Positions 21,348 to 33,593 of a stretch of DNA of 64,000 nucleotides are shown piece after piece. The stretch is from Bufo bufo (taxonomy: Eukaryota; Chordata; Amphibia; Anura; Bufonidae). The position numbers and the translations under genes were made by a program. Each line of letters begins with the position of its first letter. The stretch's first letter is position 1. The stretch is from assembly GCF_905171765.1 (NCBI RefSeq), contig NC_053397.1, positions 116,577,295 through 116,641,294 on the forward strand, written 5' to 3'. The notes under the pieces are model-generated. The model did not search any database. It was not told the origin of the DNA and worked only from the letters and a program-made list of their open reading frames with translations.

Positions 21348-23529
21348 TTAACCCCTTAAGTACCCACGCCGTACATGTATGGTGCGGGTGGACGTGACTT
21401 AAGGACCAGCTGATCGGGCGGGTGCAGGAGCAGTCACCGATAGCGGGACCCCTGCTGTATGCGCCGGAATCAGTGAAAACACCGTAAAGGGGATTAGACA
21501 CCTAAAAGTTGAAGTCCTAGATTGGGACAAAAAATAAAAGTAAAAAAAGTAAAAAATAAAAGTTTTCCAAGAAAAAGCTTTCTTTTACCAAAATAAAGTA
21601 AAAAATAGAGGAAAAAAAGAAATGTAGACATTTTATGTATCGCCACGTCTGTATTCCCTTGCTTTATAAAAATATCTAATGACCTAACCCCTCAGGTGAA
21701 CACCGTCAAAAAAATAAAAACTGTGCTCAAAAAAATTTTTTTTTTTGTCACCTTACACCACTAAAAGTGCAACACCAAGTGATCAAAAAGGCGTATGCAT
21801 CCCAAAATACTACCAATCTAACCATCAACTCATCCCACAAAAAATGAGCCCCTACCTAAGACAATCGCCCAAAATAAAAATAAATATGGCTTTCAGACTA
21901 TGGAGACACTAAAACATGTTTTTTTTTTTGTTTCAAAAATGATATTCTTGTGTAAAACTTAAATAAAAAAAAGTATAAATATTAGGTATTGCCACATCCA
22001 TAACGACCTGCTCTAAAGAAATATCACATGACCTAACACTTCAGGTGAACAACGTAATAAAATAAAAATAAAAACGGTGTCACCTTACATCACACAGTGT
22101 AATAGCAAGCGATCAAAAAGTCATATGAACCCCAAAATAGTGCCAATCAAACCTTCATCTCATCCCGCAAAAATGATACCCTACCAAAGACAATCGCCCA
22201 AAAAATAAAAAAATAGGGCTCTCAGAAAATGACAACACAAAAACAAGATTTTATTCTGTTCAAAAATGATTTCACTGTGTAAAAGTTAACAAAAATAAAA
22301 CTGATAGACATATTAGGTAATTTTTTTTTTTAAAGAACTATGGCTCTCAGAATATGGAGACACTAAAAAATATTTTTTTTCAAAAATGTTTTATGTAAAA
22401 CTGAAACATTCAACATATTTGGTATTGTCGCGTCCGCAGCAACCTGATCTATAAAAATACCACATGATCTAACCTGTCAGATGAACATTGTAAATAATAA
22501 AAACGGTGCCAAAAACAGCTATTTTTTTGTTACCTTGCCTCACAAAAAGTGTAATATAGAGCAACCAAAAATCATATGTAACTTAAAATAGTACCAACAA
22601 AACTGCCACCTTATCCCGTAGTTTCCAAAATAGGTTCATTTTTTGGGGAATTTCTACTCTAGGGGTGCATCAGGGGGTCTGCAAATATGACATGGCAACT
22701 TAAAATTATTCCAGTGAAATCTGCCCTCTAAAAAACATATGGCGTTCCTTTCCTTCTGCGCCCTGCACACGGCCCGTACAGCAGTTTACGACCACATATG
22801 AGGTGTTTCTGTAAACTACAGAATCAAGGCAATAAATTTTGAGTTTTGTTTCGCTGTTAATCCTTGCTTTGTTACTGGAAAATATTTATTAAAATAGAAA
22901 ATCTACCAAAAAGTGAAATTCTGAAATTTCATCTACATTTTCCTTTAATTCTTGTGGAACACCTAAAGGGTTACCAAAGTTTGTAAATTCCGTTTTTAAT
23001 ACCTTGAGGGGTGTATTTTCCTAAACGGGGTCATTTATGGGTGGTTTCTATTATGTAAGTATTACAAAGTGACTTCAGAACTGAACTGGTCCTTAAAAAG
23101 TGGGTTTTGAAAATTTTCTGAAAAATGTCAAGATTTGCTTCTAAACTTCTAAGCCTTCTAACGTCCCAAAAAAAGAAAATGTCATTTTCAAAATGATCCA
23201 AACATGAAGTAGACATATGGGAACTGTAAGGTAATAACTATTTCAGGAGGCATCACTATCTGTTTTAAAAGTAGAGAAATTAAAATTTTTAAAATTGCTA
23301 ATTTTTCTAACTTTTTGGAAAATTTGGTATTTTTTTATAAATAAAAATGAAATATTTTGACAAATTTACCACTGTCATGAAGTACAATATGTGACGAGAA
23401 AACAATTTTCATAATGTCCTGGATAAGTTAAAGCATTTTAAAGTTATCACCACATAGAGTGACACATGTCAGATTTGCAAAAATTGCCTGGTCTTAAGGT
23501 GAAAAATTGCAGGGTCCTTAAAGGGTTAA
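21348..23529. mobile_element. TTAA-flanked non-coding DNA element, copy 2
   Basis: TTAA at 21348-21351 and 23526-23529, with ends ttaaccccttaag and cttaaagggttaa that are inverted relatives. The interior is the reverse complement of the family seen at 7368-9683, with the internal repeat (ctaatgacctaacccctcaggtgaac type) recurring near 21675, 22030 and 22465. No transposase. Inserted into the dispersed repeat at 18670. Confidence 0.65.
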
Positions 23530-23599
23530 AAAGCTGATTAGTGGGGGTACTTGGTTGTTGAACGCCTGTTAATCTGATATTGATGACCTTGTGGCAGGT

Positions 23600-25110
23600 G
23601 CAGCACTATGAAGTGCCTTTTGCGCTGTGGCATAAGAAGAATTTTGATATCTCTGACCTTTTAGTCCAACCAGACTGTCTATTACTCTGTAATTCCTCTA
23701 GCGCCGTTCTAGCACACCAAATTCTTGAAATAACTTCTTTATTAACTTCAACTTTTCTTCATATATAACACTGCCGCCCCCGCAGCAGATAGTCCATGTA
23801 CATAACACGTGTTGAAAAGATATCACAAAATGGCGGTATGCATAAGATGGTGGTTCAACTGTTCAATCTTGTCATTCAACATAAAATGGTGGATATATTT
23901 CTCTCTCTGTACTCTCACTTTAAGTTATTTAAGCACTTTATGATCTCTCTGAGAGGTATATCTGAGGTCTAACTAATAGTTCACCTGATGAATTTGGTCG
24001 CAATTTGCAATATGCAGTTAGCAGTAACTATTTGCAGATTGGTTGAGTATGATCTGGTATGGTTGTATGAAATTTGGATTGCAATATGGAATTTGAATTT
24101 GGATTGTGAACTTTGTAGTTTGCAATTGGTGGAACTGTAAGTAAACACACATATAACTAGTTCAGTATACAGTTCTAATCACTATTACAAGTAGGAACAT
24201 TATATAACTGTTTTAAATACCTATGTTGGCCTCTCTGCTTCCATAAAACACAGCTCTTTGTGGAGTGAATGTCTGTTTAGCTTCTCTCCTTTGTGACTCT
24301 AGCAGCTCCTGCTAGGGGGATTTCCCACACAGACTGTGTGTGAGGCTGGCTGTGATTTGTCAAAACTCCTGCCCAGCAACAATAGTTTAACTCTATGATT
24401 ACTGTTGTTTCTGCTGTGTCGTTAAGCTTACCTCACATCCATATAATGAATCTTAAAGGCATATTATCATTTCTGCTTCTGTGAACACAATATATATCAC
24501 AGTTATATGACATCCAAACATGAAGTCACTGTAAATAACTCTGCTTTTGTCTTTAACACACAAACATAGGAACTGTATTAAGGTTATTGGCAGGTCTAGC
24601 TGTATAAACTGTGAGGATCAGCTCAAACAGTGACTTCAGGTGTCATTTAAACAATAGTCTTTTATTTTGTTCAACACAGACTTAACAAATGCTCGCTTAC
24701 TTTAGCGGGTAAACACAAAGAAACACAGTCCATATGAAATGGTACAACTCACTCCTCTGTAGTTCCAGAGTTCCACCACCCGCTGGAGAGGGGGGAAAAG
24801 AGTAGGCAACGGCAGGCTTATCCACAGCAACATACCGCACAGCTTTACTCCCAGTCTGTTACACTTCCAGACTAGGAACCACACCCCCAGCTCTCCTAGG
24901 ATTCCTGGCTTAAACAGACCAGCCAACACCTGGCCTGGATACGTGGGAGTAGTCATCCCACCCTGCTCTTTGACTACTCCAATGAAACCTGGCCCAGATC
25001 AGCTGCAGCTAGCAGCTAAACTACTTCTAGCAACTGTCAATAACCTAGGGTTACTGACAAAACATTACCGGTTCATTTCACTGAGGCCAGGCACCTCGGT
25101 GACACGTATC
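23600..25110 (-). other. unclassified LTR-like region
   Basis: No coding domain. The right end, read on the minus strand (tgtcaccgaggtgcctggcc from about 25104), matches the start of the solo LTR at 1477 including the ccggtaatgttttgtcagt/ccggtcattttgtttgtcag continuation. A minus-strand AATAAA-type signal lies near 24665. It may be a long LTR (about 24.6-25.1 kb) with unrelated AT-rich sequence to its left. Confidence 0.4.
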
Positions 25111-25769
25111 TATCATCTATTATGGCATCTTGTGCCTTTTCACAATACATATAAGCTATATTAGCAACCTAGGACAGGTCTTAGCTGGTCAGCTACAGAC
25201 CTGTCCTAAGGATAGGTCATCAATATTAAAAACCTAAAAAACCTAAAAACCCCTTTAAATAATAATAAAAAAAAACAGTATATGAGTATATAAATATATA
25301 TAAGTATATATGTACAAACCTCAACTTTTGAAAATGACAAGGATGGACAATAGCCCACATTGTGCCCCCCTCTCAGTAGTTATGCCCACGTTGTGTACAC
25401 CTTTTAATAGTGCCATCTCTGTTAATAAAATAAACAAATTACTCACCTAGGCATTCTCCAATGATCGTATCACATCCTGCTCTCCCCAGCAGGCACCATG
25501 CGGTCAGACACACATCTCGCTTGCTGGGCTGTGTTAGAGGAGTATCATGCTTATTCCCGGGCCTGAAAGCTCCTCCTACCCAGCCCAGCAGTGCAATGTG
25601 TGACTAGCACGTCAAAATATAGCCCTGCAATCAGATAAGAAACTGACTGCATCGGGAAATACGGCCAGTACATGGACTGTGTTTCCAGGGCTGATCATCA
25701 TGGTGTGCATGAGCCCTCAGATATAGAAGCTTATCAGATAGTATTCCATAGGCCTAGATAAAAACTTCT
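25111..25769. other. unclassified non-coding DNA
   Basis: Includes ggataggtcatcaatatt at about 25213, a phrase of the same dispersed repeat family as 42240-42300, and an AT microsatellite at 25275-25315. No gene seen. Confidence 0.35.
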
Positions 25770-26362
25770 GCAGGCAGTAGCAAAAAAGATAGGATAGGGT
25801 TATTTTGCTGTCTGCAAATCGCGGAACCGCAAAATATAGATGTGGTCTGTCAGCATACAATAAATTTTGCAGACTCAATTGTCAAAATGCCTATTCTTGT
25901 CCGCAAAAAGGACAAGAATAGGATATGTTCTATAATTTTCGGCATCCATGTGCGGTCGACATTCTTTGCAGCCCATAGAAATTTAAGTGTTTTTGTGTTA
26001 ATCTGCAAAAAAGAATGTGTATCTGACACGGACCCAAAATACAGTTGTGTGCATGAGGCCTAAGGATAGCATCCGTGTTTGATCTACATTTTTTTCAGGA
26101 CCCATTGACTTCAATGGGCTTGCTGTCCATATTTTGCGGACCAGAATAGGACAGCTTTTGATATCCATGTATTTTCCACATCCATATGTCTGTTATGCAA
26201 AAGACAGAACATGTCCTATTCTGGTCTACAAAATAAGATCAGCAAGCTTATTGAAGTCAATAGGTCTGCAAAAAAATTGTGGATCATTCACTGATGTTAT
26301 CCATATTTTGCAGATCCGCAATTTGCAAACTGCAAAACAGATATGGCCGTGTGCATGAGACC
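25770..26362. mobile_element. foldback MITE-type repeats (ggacaagaataggac)
   Basis: Short inverted motifs such as cctattcttgtccgca facing ggacaagaataggat (25890-25922), with gtgtgcatgaggcc and gtgtgcatgagaccc closing two adjacent units (26046 and 26349). The layout suggests one or two non-autonomous DNA elements. No ORF is supported. Confidence 0.5.
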
Positions 26363-26660
26363 CTGATACACACTTCAGCAGACAGTATCAAACACAAAAA
26401 TATTTGATAAAGGATTATTAGAGTATATTGCACATGATAGATTTACATATAGAGGCACAGCAGACAGTATCTGAGATGACAAGCTTGCAATGCAAATATT
26501 GCAAATACACCAATGCAAATACTGAGGAGAAAGGGAGTCTCTACACACCACACCAGACAGTATCGTACAAGATAAGCTTAGATACACACCACGCCAGACA
26601 GTATAGCACAAGGTGGGATTAGATGCACAGCTCTGCAGGCAGTATCACATACAAGAGGCA
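26363..26660. repeat. degenerate tandem repeat (cagacagtatc)
   Basis: The phrase cagacagtatc/cagcagacagtat recurs at about 26378, 26460, 26552, 26593 and 26636 with intervening tagatacacac text, an eroded minisatellite of irregular spacing. Confidence 0.6.
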
Positions 26661-27159
26661 ATGTTACAGCCACAGCAGGGTGTATAGGATTTTATACAGA
26701 TGTATTTTGATGTTCTTGATGTTTATTAAACTCCTAAATGGTGAGGGAAGAGCCTGTGGACTGTCAGTGATGTGACGCAGCAAGAGACAAGACACTAGCA
26801 GGATTCATGTATGGGTGTACTGACATAACCACAGTTGTAGTAGGCATTGTAGTAGGGAATTCGATACCATAAAAAAGTATTGCGATACTCGATACCATTA
26901 GAGTTGAGCGAACACCTGGATGTTCGGGTTCGAGAAGTTCGGCCAAACTTCCCGGAAATGTTCGGGTTCGGGATCCTAAGTCAATGGGGACCCAAACTTT
27001 TCGGCACTAAAAAGGCTGTAAAACAGCCCAGGAAAGAGCTAGAGGGCTGCAAAAGGCAGCAACATGTAGGTAAATCCCCTGCAAACAAATGTGGATAGGG
27101 AAATGAATTAAAATAAAAAAAAAATAAAAAAAAATGACCCCATATCAATTGGACAGAGG

Positions 27160-27975
27160 TCCCATAGCAGAGAATCTGGTTTCACGTCAGCAGAGAATCA
27201 GTCTCTTCATGCCATAGCAAAGAATCTGGCTTCATGTCAGCACAGAATCAGTCTCTTCATGCCATAGCAGAGAATCTGGCTTCATGTCAGCACAGAATCT
27301 ATCTTCATGTCATAGCAGAGAATCAGGCTTCACGTCACCCACCACTGGAACAGGCCACTGTCACACATTTAGGCCCAGGTACCCAGGCAGAGGAGAGAGG
27401 TCCCGTAACAGAGAATCTGGCCTTATGTCAGCGCAGAATCAGTCTTCATGTCATAGCAGAGAATCAGGCTTCACGTCACCCACCACTGGAACAGGCCACT
27501 GTCACACATTTAGGCCCCGGCACCCAGACAGAGGAGAGCGGTCCCGTAACAGAGAATCTGGCCTTATGTCAGCGCAGAATCTGTATTCATGTCATAGCAG
27601 AGAATCAGGCTTCACGTCACCCACCACTGGAACAGGCCACTGTCACACATTTAGGCCCAGGCACCCAGGCAGAGGAGAGAGGTCACGTAACAGAGAATCT
27701 GGCCTGATGTCAGCACAGAATCTGTCTTCATGTCATAGCAGAGAATCAGGCTTCACGTCACCCACCACTGGAACAGGCCACTGTCACATATTTAGGCCCA
27801 GGCACCCAGGCAGAGGAGAGAGGTCCCGTAACAGAGAATCTGGCTTCATGTCAGCACAGAATAAGTCTTCATGTCATAGCAGAGAATCAGGCTTCACGTC
27901 ACCCACCACTGGAACAGGCCACTGTCACACATTTAGGCCCCGGCACCCAGACAGAGGAGAGGTTCATTCAACTTT
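27160..27975. repeat. 141-bp tandem array, about 5 copies, inside the hAT
   Basis: The phrase ggtcccgtaacagagaatctgg recurs at 141-bp intervals (27400, 27541, 27682 and 27823 as start of each copy). 27170-27300 holds shorter partial units of the same sequence. Because 141 is 47 codons, two plus-strand frames stay open for 157 and 236 codons, but these look like side effects of the period. Confidence 0.93.
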
Positions 27976-28078
27976 GGGTTGCCCCGCAATATAATGGTAA
28001 AATGAAATTAAAAATAGTATTGAATGAGGAAGTGCCCTGGAGTAGAATAATATATTGTTAAGGGGAGGTAGTTAATAT

Positions 28079-31000
28079 CTAATCTGCACAAGGGATGGAC
28101 AGGTCCTGTGGGATCCATGCCTGGTTCATTTTTATGAACGTCAGCTTGTCCACATTGGCTGTAGACAGGCGGCTGCGTTTGTCTGTAATGACGCCCCCTG
28201 CCGTGCTGAATACACGTTCAGACAAAACGCTGGCCGCCGGGCAGGCCAGCACCTCCAAGGCATAAAAGGCTAGCTCTGGCCACGTGGACAATTTGGAGAC
28301 CCAGAAGTTGAATGGGGCCGAACCATCAGTCAGTACGTGGAGGGGTGTGCACAGGTACTGTTCCACCATGTTAGTGAAATGTTGCCTCATGCTAACACGT
28401 TCCGTATCAGGTGGTGGTCCACTTAGCTGTGGCGTGGTGACAAAACTTTTCCACATCTCTGCCATGCTAACCCTGCCCTCAGAGGAGCTGGCCGTGACAC
28501 AGCTGCGTTGGCGACCTCTTGCTCCTCCTCTGCCTTCGCCTTGGGCTTCCACTTGTTCCCCTGTGACATTTTGGAATGCTCTCAGTAGCGCGTCTACCAA
28601 CGTGCGTTTGTACTCGCGCATCTTCCTATCACGCTCCAGTGTAGGAAGTAAGGTGGGCACATTGTCTTTGTACCGGGGATCCAGCAAGGTGGCAACCCAG
28701 TAGTCCGCACACGTTAAAATGTGGGCAACTCTGCTGTCGTTGCGCAGGCACTGCAGCATGTAGTCGCTCATGTGTGCCAGGCTGCCCAGAGGCAAGGACA
28801 AGCTGTCCTCTGTGGGAGGCGTATCGTCATCGTCCTGTGTTTCCCCCCAGCCACGCACCAGTGATGGGCCCGAGCTGCGTTGGGTGCCACCCCGCTGTGA
28901 ACATGCTTCATCCTCATCCTCCTCCACCTCCTCCTCATCCTCGTCCTCCTCGTCCTCCAAAAGTGGGCCCTGTCTGGCCACATTTGTACCTGGCCTCTGG
29001 TGTTGCAAAAAACCTCCCTCTGAGTCACTTTGAAGAGACTGGCCTGAAAGTGCTAAAAATGACCCCTCTTCCTCCTCTTCCTCCTGGGCCACCTCCTCTT
29101 CCATCATCGCCCTAAGTGTTTTCTCAAGGAGACATAGAAGTGGTATTGTAACGCTGATAACGGCGTCATCGCCACTGGCCATGTTGGTGGAGTACTTGAA
29201 ACAGCGCAACAGGGCACACAGGTCTCGCATGGAGGCCCAGTCATTGGTGGTGAAGTGTGTCTGATCCGCAGTGCGACTGACCCGTGCATGCTGCAGCTGA
29301 AACTCCACTATGGCCTGCTGCTGCTCGCACAGTCTGTCCAGCATATGCAAGGTGGAGTTCCACCTGGTGGGTACGTCGCATATGAGGCGGTGAGAGCGGG
29401 AAGGCCGAAGTTACGCTGTAGCGCAGACAGGCGAGCAGCGGCAGGGTGTGAACGCCGGAAGCGCGAACAGACGGCCTGCACTTTATGCAGCAGCTATGAC
29501 ATGTCGGGGTAGTTGCGAATGAACTTCTGCACCACCAAATTCAGCACATGCGCCAGGCAAGGGATGTGCGTCAAACCGGCTAGTCCCAGAGCTGCAACGA
29601 GATTTCGCCCATTATCGCACACCACCAGGCCGGGCTTGAGGCTCACCGGCCGCAACCACTCATCGGTCTGTTGTTCTATACCCCGCCACAACTCCTGTGC
29701 GGTGTGGGGCCTGTCCCCCAAACATATGAGTTTCAGAATGGCCTGCTGACGTTTACCCCGGGCTGTGCTGAAGTTGGTGGTGAAGGTGTGTGGCTGACTG
29801 GATGAGCAGGTGGAAGAAGAGGAGGAGGAAGCTGAGTAGGAGGAGGAGGAGACAGGAGGCAAAGAATGTTGCCCTGCGATCCTTGGCGGCGTAAGGACGT
29901 GCGCCAAACAGCTCTCCGCCTGGGGCCCAGCCGCCACTACATTTACCCAGTGTGCAGTTAGGGAGATATAGCGTCCCTGGCCGTGCTTACTGGTCCACGT
30001 ATCTGTGGTTAGGTGGACCTTGCCACAGATGGCGTTGCGCAGTGCACACTTGATTTTATCGGACACTTGGTTGTGCAGGGAAGGCACGGCTCTCTTGGAG
30101 AAGTAGTGGCGGCTGGGAACAACATACTGTGGGACAGCAAGTGACATGAGCTGTTTGAAGCTGTGTGTGTCCACCAGCCTAAATGACAGCATTTCATAGG
30201 CCAGTAGTTTAGAAATGCTGGCATTCAGGGCCAGGGATCGAGGGTGGCTAGGTGGGAATTTACGCTTTCTCTCAAATGTTTGTGAGATGGAGAGCTGAAC
30301 GCTGCCGTGTGACATGGTTGAGATGCTTGGTGACGCAGGTGGTGGTGTTGGTGGTACATCCCATGTTTGCTGGGCGGCAGGTGCCAACGTTCCTCCAGAG
30401 GCAGAGGAAGAGGCCGAGGCGGCGGCGGCAGCAGCAGCAGAAGAGGCCGAGGCAGCAGCAGAAGAGGCCGAGGCGGCAGCAGCAGAAGGGGCAGCAGGGG
30501 GAGCCTGAGTGACTTCCTTGTTTTTAAGGTGTTTACTCCACTGCAGTTCATGCTTTGCATGCAGGTGCCTGGTCATGCAGGTTGTGCTAAGGTTCAGAAC
30601 GTTAATGCCTCGCTTCAGGCTCTGATGGCACAGCGTGCAAACCACTCGGGTCTTGTCGTCAGCACATTGTTTGAAGAAGTGCCATGCCAGGGAACTCCTT
30701 GAAGCTGCCTTTGGGGTGCTCGGTCCCAGATGGCGGCGGTCAGTAGCAGGCGAAGTCTCTTGGCGGCGGGTGTTCTGATTTTGCCCACTGCTCCCTCTTT
30801 TGCTACGCTGTTGGCTCGGTCTCACCACTGCCTCTTCCTCCAAACTGTGAAAGTCAGTGGCACCACCTTCATTCCATGTGGGGTCTAGGACCTCATCGTC
30901 CCCTGCATCGTCTTCCACCCAGTCTTGACCCCTGACCTCCTGTTCAGTCTGCACACTGCAGAAAGACGCAGCAGTTGGCACCTGTGTTTCGTCATCATCA

Positions 31001-31533
31001 GAGACGTGCTGAGGTGGTATTCCCATGTCCTCATCATCAGGAAAAATAAGTGGTTGTGCGTTAGTGCATTCTATCTCTTCCACCCCTGGGGAAGGGCTAG
31101 GTGGATGCCCTTGGGAAACCCTGGCAGCAGAGTCTTCAAACAGCATAAGAGACTGCTGCATAACTTGAGGCTCAGACAGTTTCCCTGATATGCATGGGGG
31201 TGATGTGACAGACCGATGGGCTTGGTTTTCATGCGCCATCTGTGCGCTTTCTGCAGAAGACTGGGTGGGAGATAATGTGAACGTGCTGGATCCACTGTCG
31301 GCCACCCAATTGACTAATGCCTGCACCTGCTCAGGCCTTACCATCCTTAGAACGGCATTGGGCCCCACCAAATATCGCTGTAAATTCTGCTGGCTACTGG
31401 GACCTGAGGTAGTTGGTTCACTAGGACGTGTGGCTGTGGCAGAACGGCCACGTCCTCTCCCAGCACCAGAAAGTACACTAACACTACCACGACCATGTCC
31501 ACGTCCGCGTCCCTTATTAGATGTTTTCCTCAT
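28079..31533 (-). pseudogene. hAT transposase with BED zinc finger, nearly intact
   Basis: Cut-and-paste transposase. N-terminal stretch (31533-29494, 679 codons): an RG-rich leader, acidic linkers, a BED zinc finger around residues 285-335 (VCTLCHQSL, then RHLHAKH), and an Ala/Ser tract encoded by GCN repeats at 30420-30490. The RNase H-like core follows: LTTDTWTSKHGQGRY (first Asp), CDNGRNLVAALGL (second Asp) and CLAHVLNLVVQ. A TAG at 29494-29496 and a frameshift near 29400 break the frame. The second stretch (29350-28079, 423 codons) has RWNST-like text just upstream, an acidic loop, DYWVATLLDPRYK, and the C-terminal dimerisation region (CPAASVLSERVFSTAGGV). Domain order matches ZBED-like hAT proteins. 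Two small lesions suggest recent decay. Confidence 0.95.
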
Positions 31534-31544
31534 TGTTCCCGTTC

Positions 31545-32575
31545 ACCACAATTTTGAGAATGGCAAATTTGGGAATGCTTTTTCAACCCAGAACAAAAAG
31601 TCTGCTTTTACGGTCACTACAAATAACTTGACCAGCTAAAACTGTGCAGATTTGGTTGAATAGAGATGTGAGACCTGTTTTTTTTTTGCGCTGTGTGACA
31701 GTTATAGGTTTAATCACAGAATGACACTTCTATCAGTACGCTAGCGTGTGTCTTAGGTTTTTCTGAATTACACTATCAATACCTTCAATGTAAGATTTTA
31801 TTTTTGGGATAGATTTCAAGTAGGCCTCAAATACCACAAACTAGTTATTTTCAGAATGGCAAATTTGGGAATGCTTTTTCAACCCAGAACAAAAAGTCTG
31901 CTTTTACGGTCACTACAAATAACTTGACCAGCTGAAACTGTGCAGATTTGGTTGAATAGAGATGTGAGACCTGTTTTTTTTTGCGCTGTGTGACAGTTAT
32001 AGGTTTAATCACAGAATGACACTTCTATCAGCACGCTAGCGTGTGTCTTAGGTTTTTCTGAATCACACTATCAATACCTTCAATGTAAGATTTTCTTTTT
32101 GGGATAGATTTCAAGTAGGCCTCAAATACCACAAACTAGTAATTTTGAGAATGGCAAATTTGGGAATGCTTTTTCAACCCAGAACAAAAAGTCTGCTTTT
32201 ACGGTCACTACAAATAACTTGACCAGCTGAAACTGTGCAGATTTGGTTGAATAGAGATGTGAGACCTGTTTTTTTTTTTGCGCTGTGTGACAGTTATAGG
32301 TTTAATCACAGAATGACACTTCTATCAGCACGCTAGCGTGTGTCTTAGGTTTTTCTGAATCACACTATCAATACCTTCAATGTAAGATTTTCTTTTTGGG
32401 ATAGATTTCAAGTAGGCCTCAAATACCACAAACTAGTAATTTTCAGAATGGCAAATTTGGGAATGCTTTTTCAACCCAGAACAAAAAGTCTGCTTTTACG
32501 GTCACTACAAATAACTTGACCAGCTAAAACTGTGCAGATTTGGTTGAATAGAAATGTCAGGTCTATTTTTTAGGC
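31545..32575. repeat. 296-bp tandem array, 3.5 copies, upstream of the hAT transposase
   Basis: gaatggcaaatttgggaatg starts near 31558, 31854, 32149 and 32446, a period of 295-297 bp. The first copy abuts the transposase start codon (31533), so each unit may duplicate the promoter region. Copies differ by only a few bases (for example T-run length). Confidence 0.95.
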
Positions 32576-32576
32576 G

Positions 32577-32885
32577 CTGGGTGACAGGCTCAACTTGCCC
32601 CTGATGTAATATATGGCCAAAAAATAACCACACTGTTGATGGTTAAATGCACTTGGATGACACAGGCTCAGCCTGCACCAGATGTAGTATACGGCCAAAA
32701 AATAACCAGACTGTTGATGGTTAAATGCACTTCTTTGACACAGGCTCAGCCTACAGCTAATGTAGTATATGGCCAAAAAATAACCAGACTGTTGATGGTT
32801 AAATGCACTTCGGTGACACAGGCTCAGCCTGCAGCTGATGTAGGATATAGCACAAAATAACCACACTATCGATGGTTAAATACAC
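32577..32885. repeat. 78-80-bp tandem array, about 4 copies
   Basis: gatggttaaatgcactt and ggccaaaaaataacca repeat at about 78-bp intervals (taacca at 32625, 32703, 32781 and about 32858). It lies directly outside the 296-bp array inside the same hAT. Confidence 0.9.
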
Positions 32886-33593
32886 TTGGTGATAGCTCGT
32901 GCTGGCGCACCACAAGTCACAAAATGGCCGCCGATCACCCCAGAAAAAAAGTGATCTAAAAACGCTCTGGGCAGCCTCAAAAAAGTGAGCAAGTCAATAA
33001 TAGCACTTCAATGATCCACAGCTGCAGATCGATCACGGAATGAAGTCTTTTGGAGGAGTTAATCTGCCTAATCTCGCCCTAACGTCGCAGCTGCAACCTC
33101 TCCCTATACTGATCATAGCAGAGTGACGTGCGGCGCTACGTGACTCCAGCTTAAATAGAGGCTGGGTCACATGGTGCACTGGCCAATCACAGCCATGCCA
33201 ATAGTAGGCATGGCTGTGATGGCCTCTTGGGCCAAGTAGTATGACGCTTGTTGATTGGCTGCTTTGCAGCCTTTCAAAAAGCGCCAAGAAAGCGCCGAAC
33301 ACCGAACCCGAACCCGGACTTTTACGAAAATGTTCGGGTTCGGGTCCGTGTCACGGACACCCCAAAATTCGGTACGAACCCGAACTGTACAGTTCGGGTT
33401 CGCTCATCCCTAGATACCATTCAATACAACGGGAAAAAAATAAAACTCCAAAAAAGCTGTGTGTATTCTGCATTTTAACATCCATCCCATAATACAACAG
33501 TCCTATAGTCCTATCCCATTTTTTGGGTGGGAATTGTGTGTATTTTTTTTTCTGTTATGGCGTTTACCGCATAGGAGACATTTTTTCATATTT

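Larger units (their letters stand above)
26899..33412 (-). mobile_element. complete hAT transposon, ZBED-type, 6.5 kb
   Basis: Exact 8-bp TSD gataccat at 26891-26898 and 33413-33420. The ends are tagagttgagcgaac and, inverted, tagggatgagcgaac. GTTCGGGTTCG-type subterminal repeats cluster at both ends, as hAT transposases require. It encodes one minus-strand transposase (28079-31533) with only two visible lesions and carries three tandem arrays in its non-coding parts. It is inserted in the outer hAT-like element. Confidence 0.96.

Noticed and set aside
27234..27994. 157- and 236-codon repetitive ORFs with a 47-residue period
   Set aside because: Open only because the 141-bp period is a multiple of three; two different frames are open over the same array, which is not expected of a real gene.
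28770..29115. Plus-strand Ser/Pro-rich ORFs
   Set aside because: Antisense shadows of the acidic loop of the hAT transposase.
30252..30702. Plus-strand Arg/Gly- or Ala/Glu-rich ORFs
   Set aside because: Antisense shadows of the GCN repeat in the transposase.
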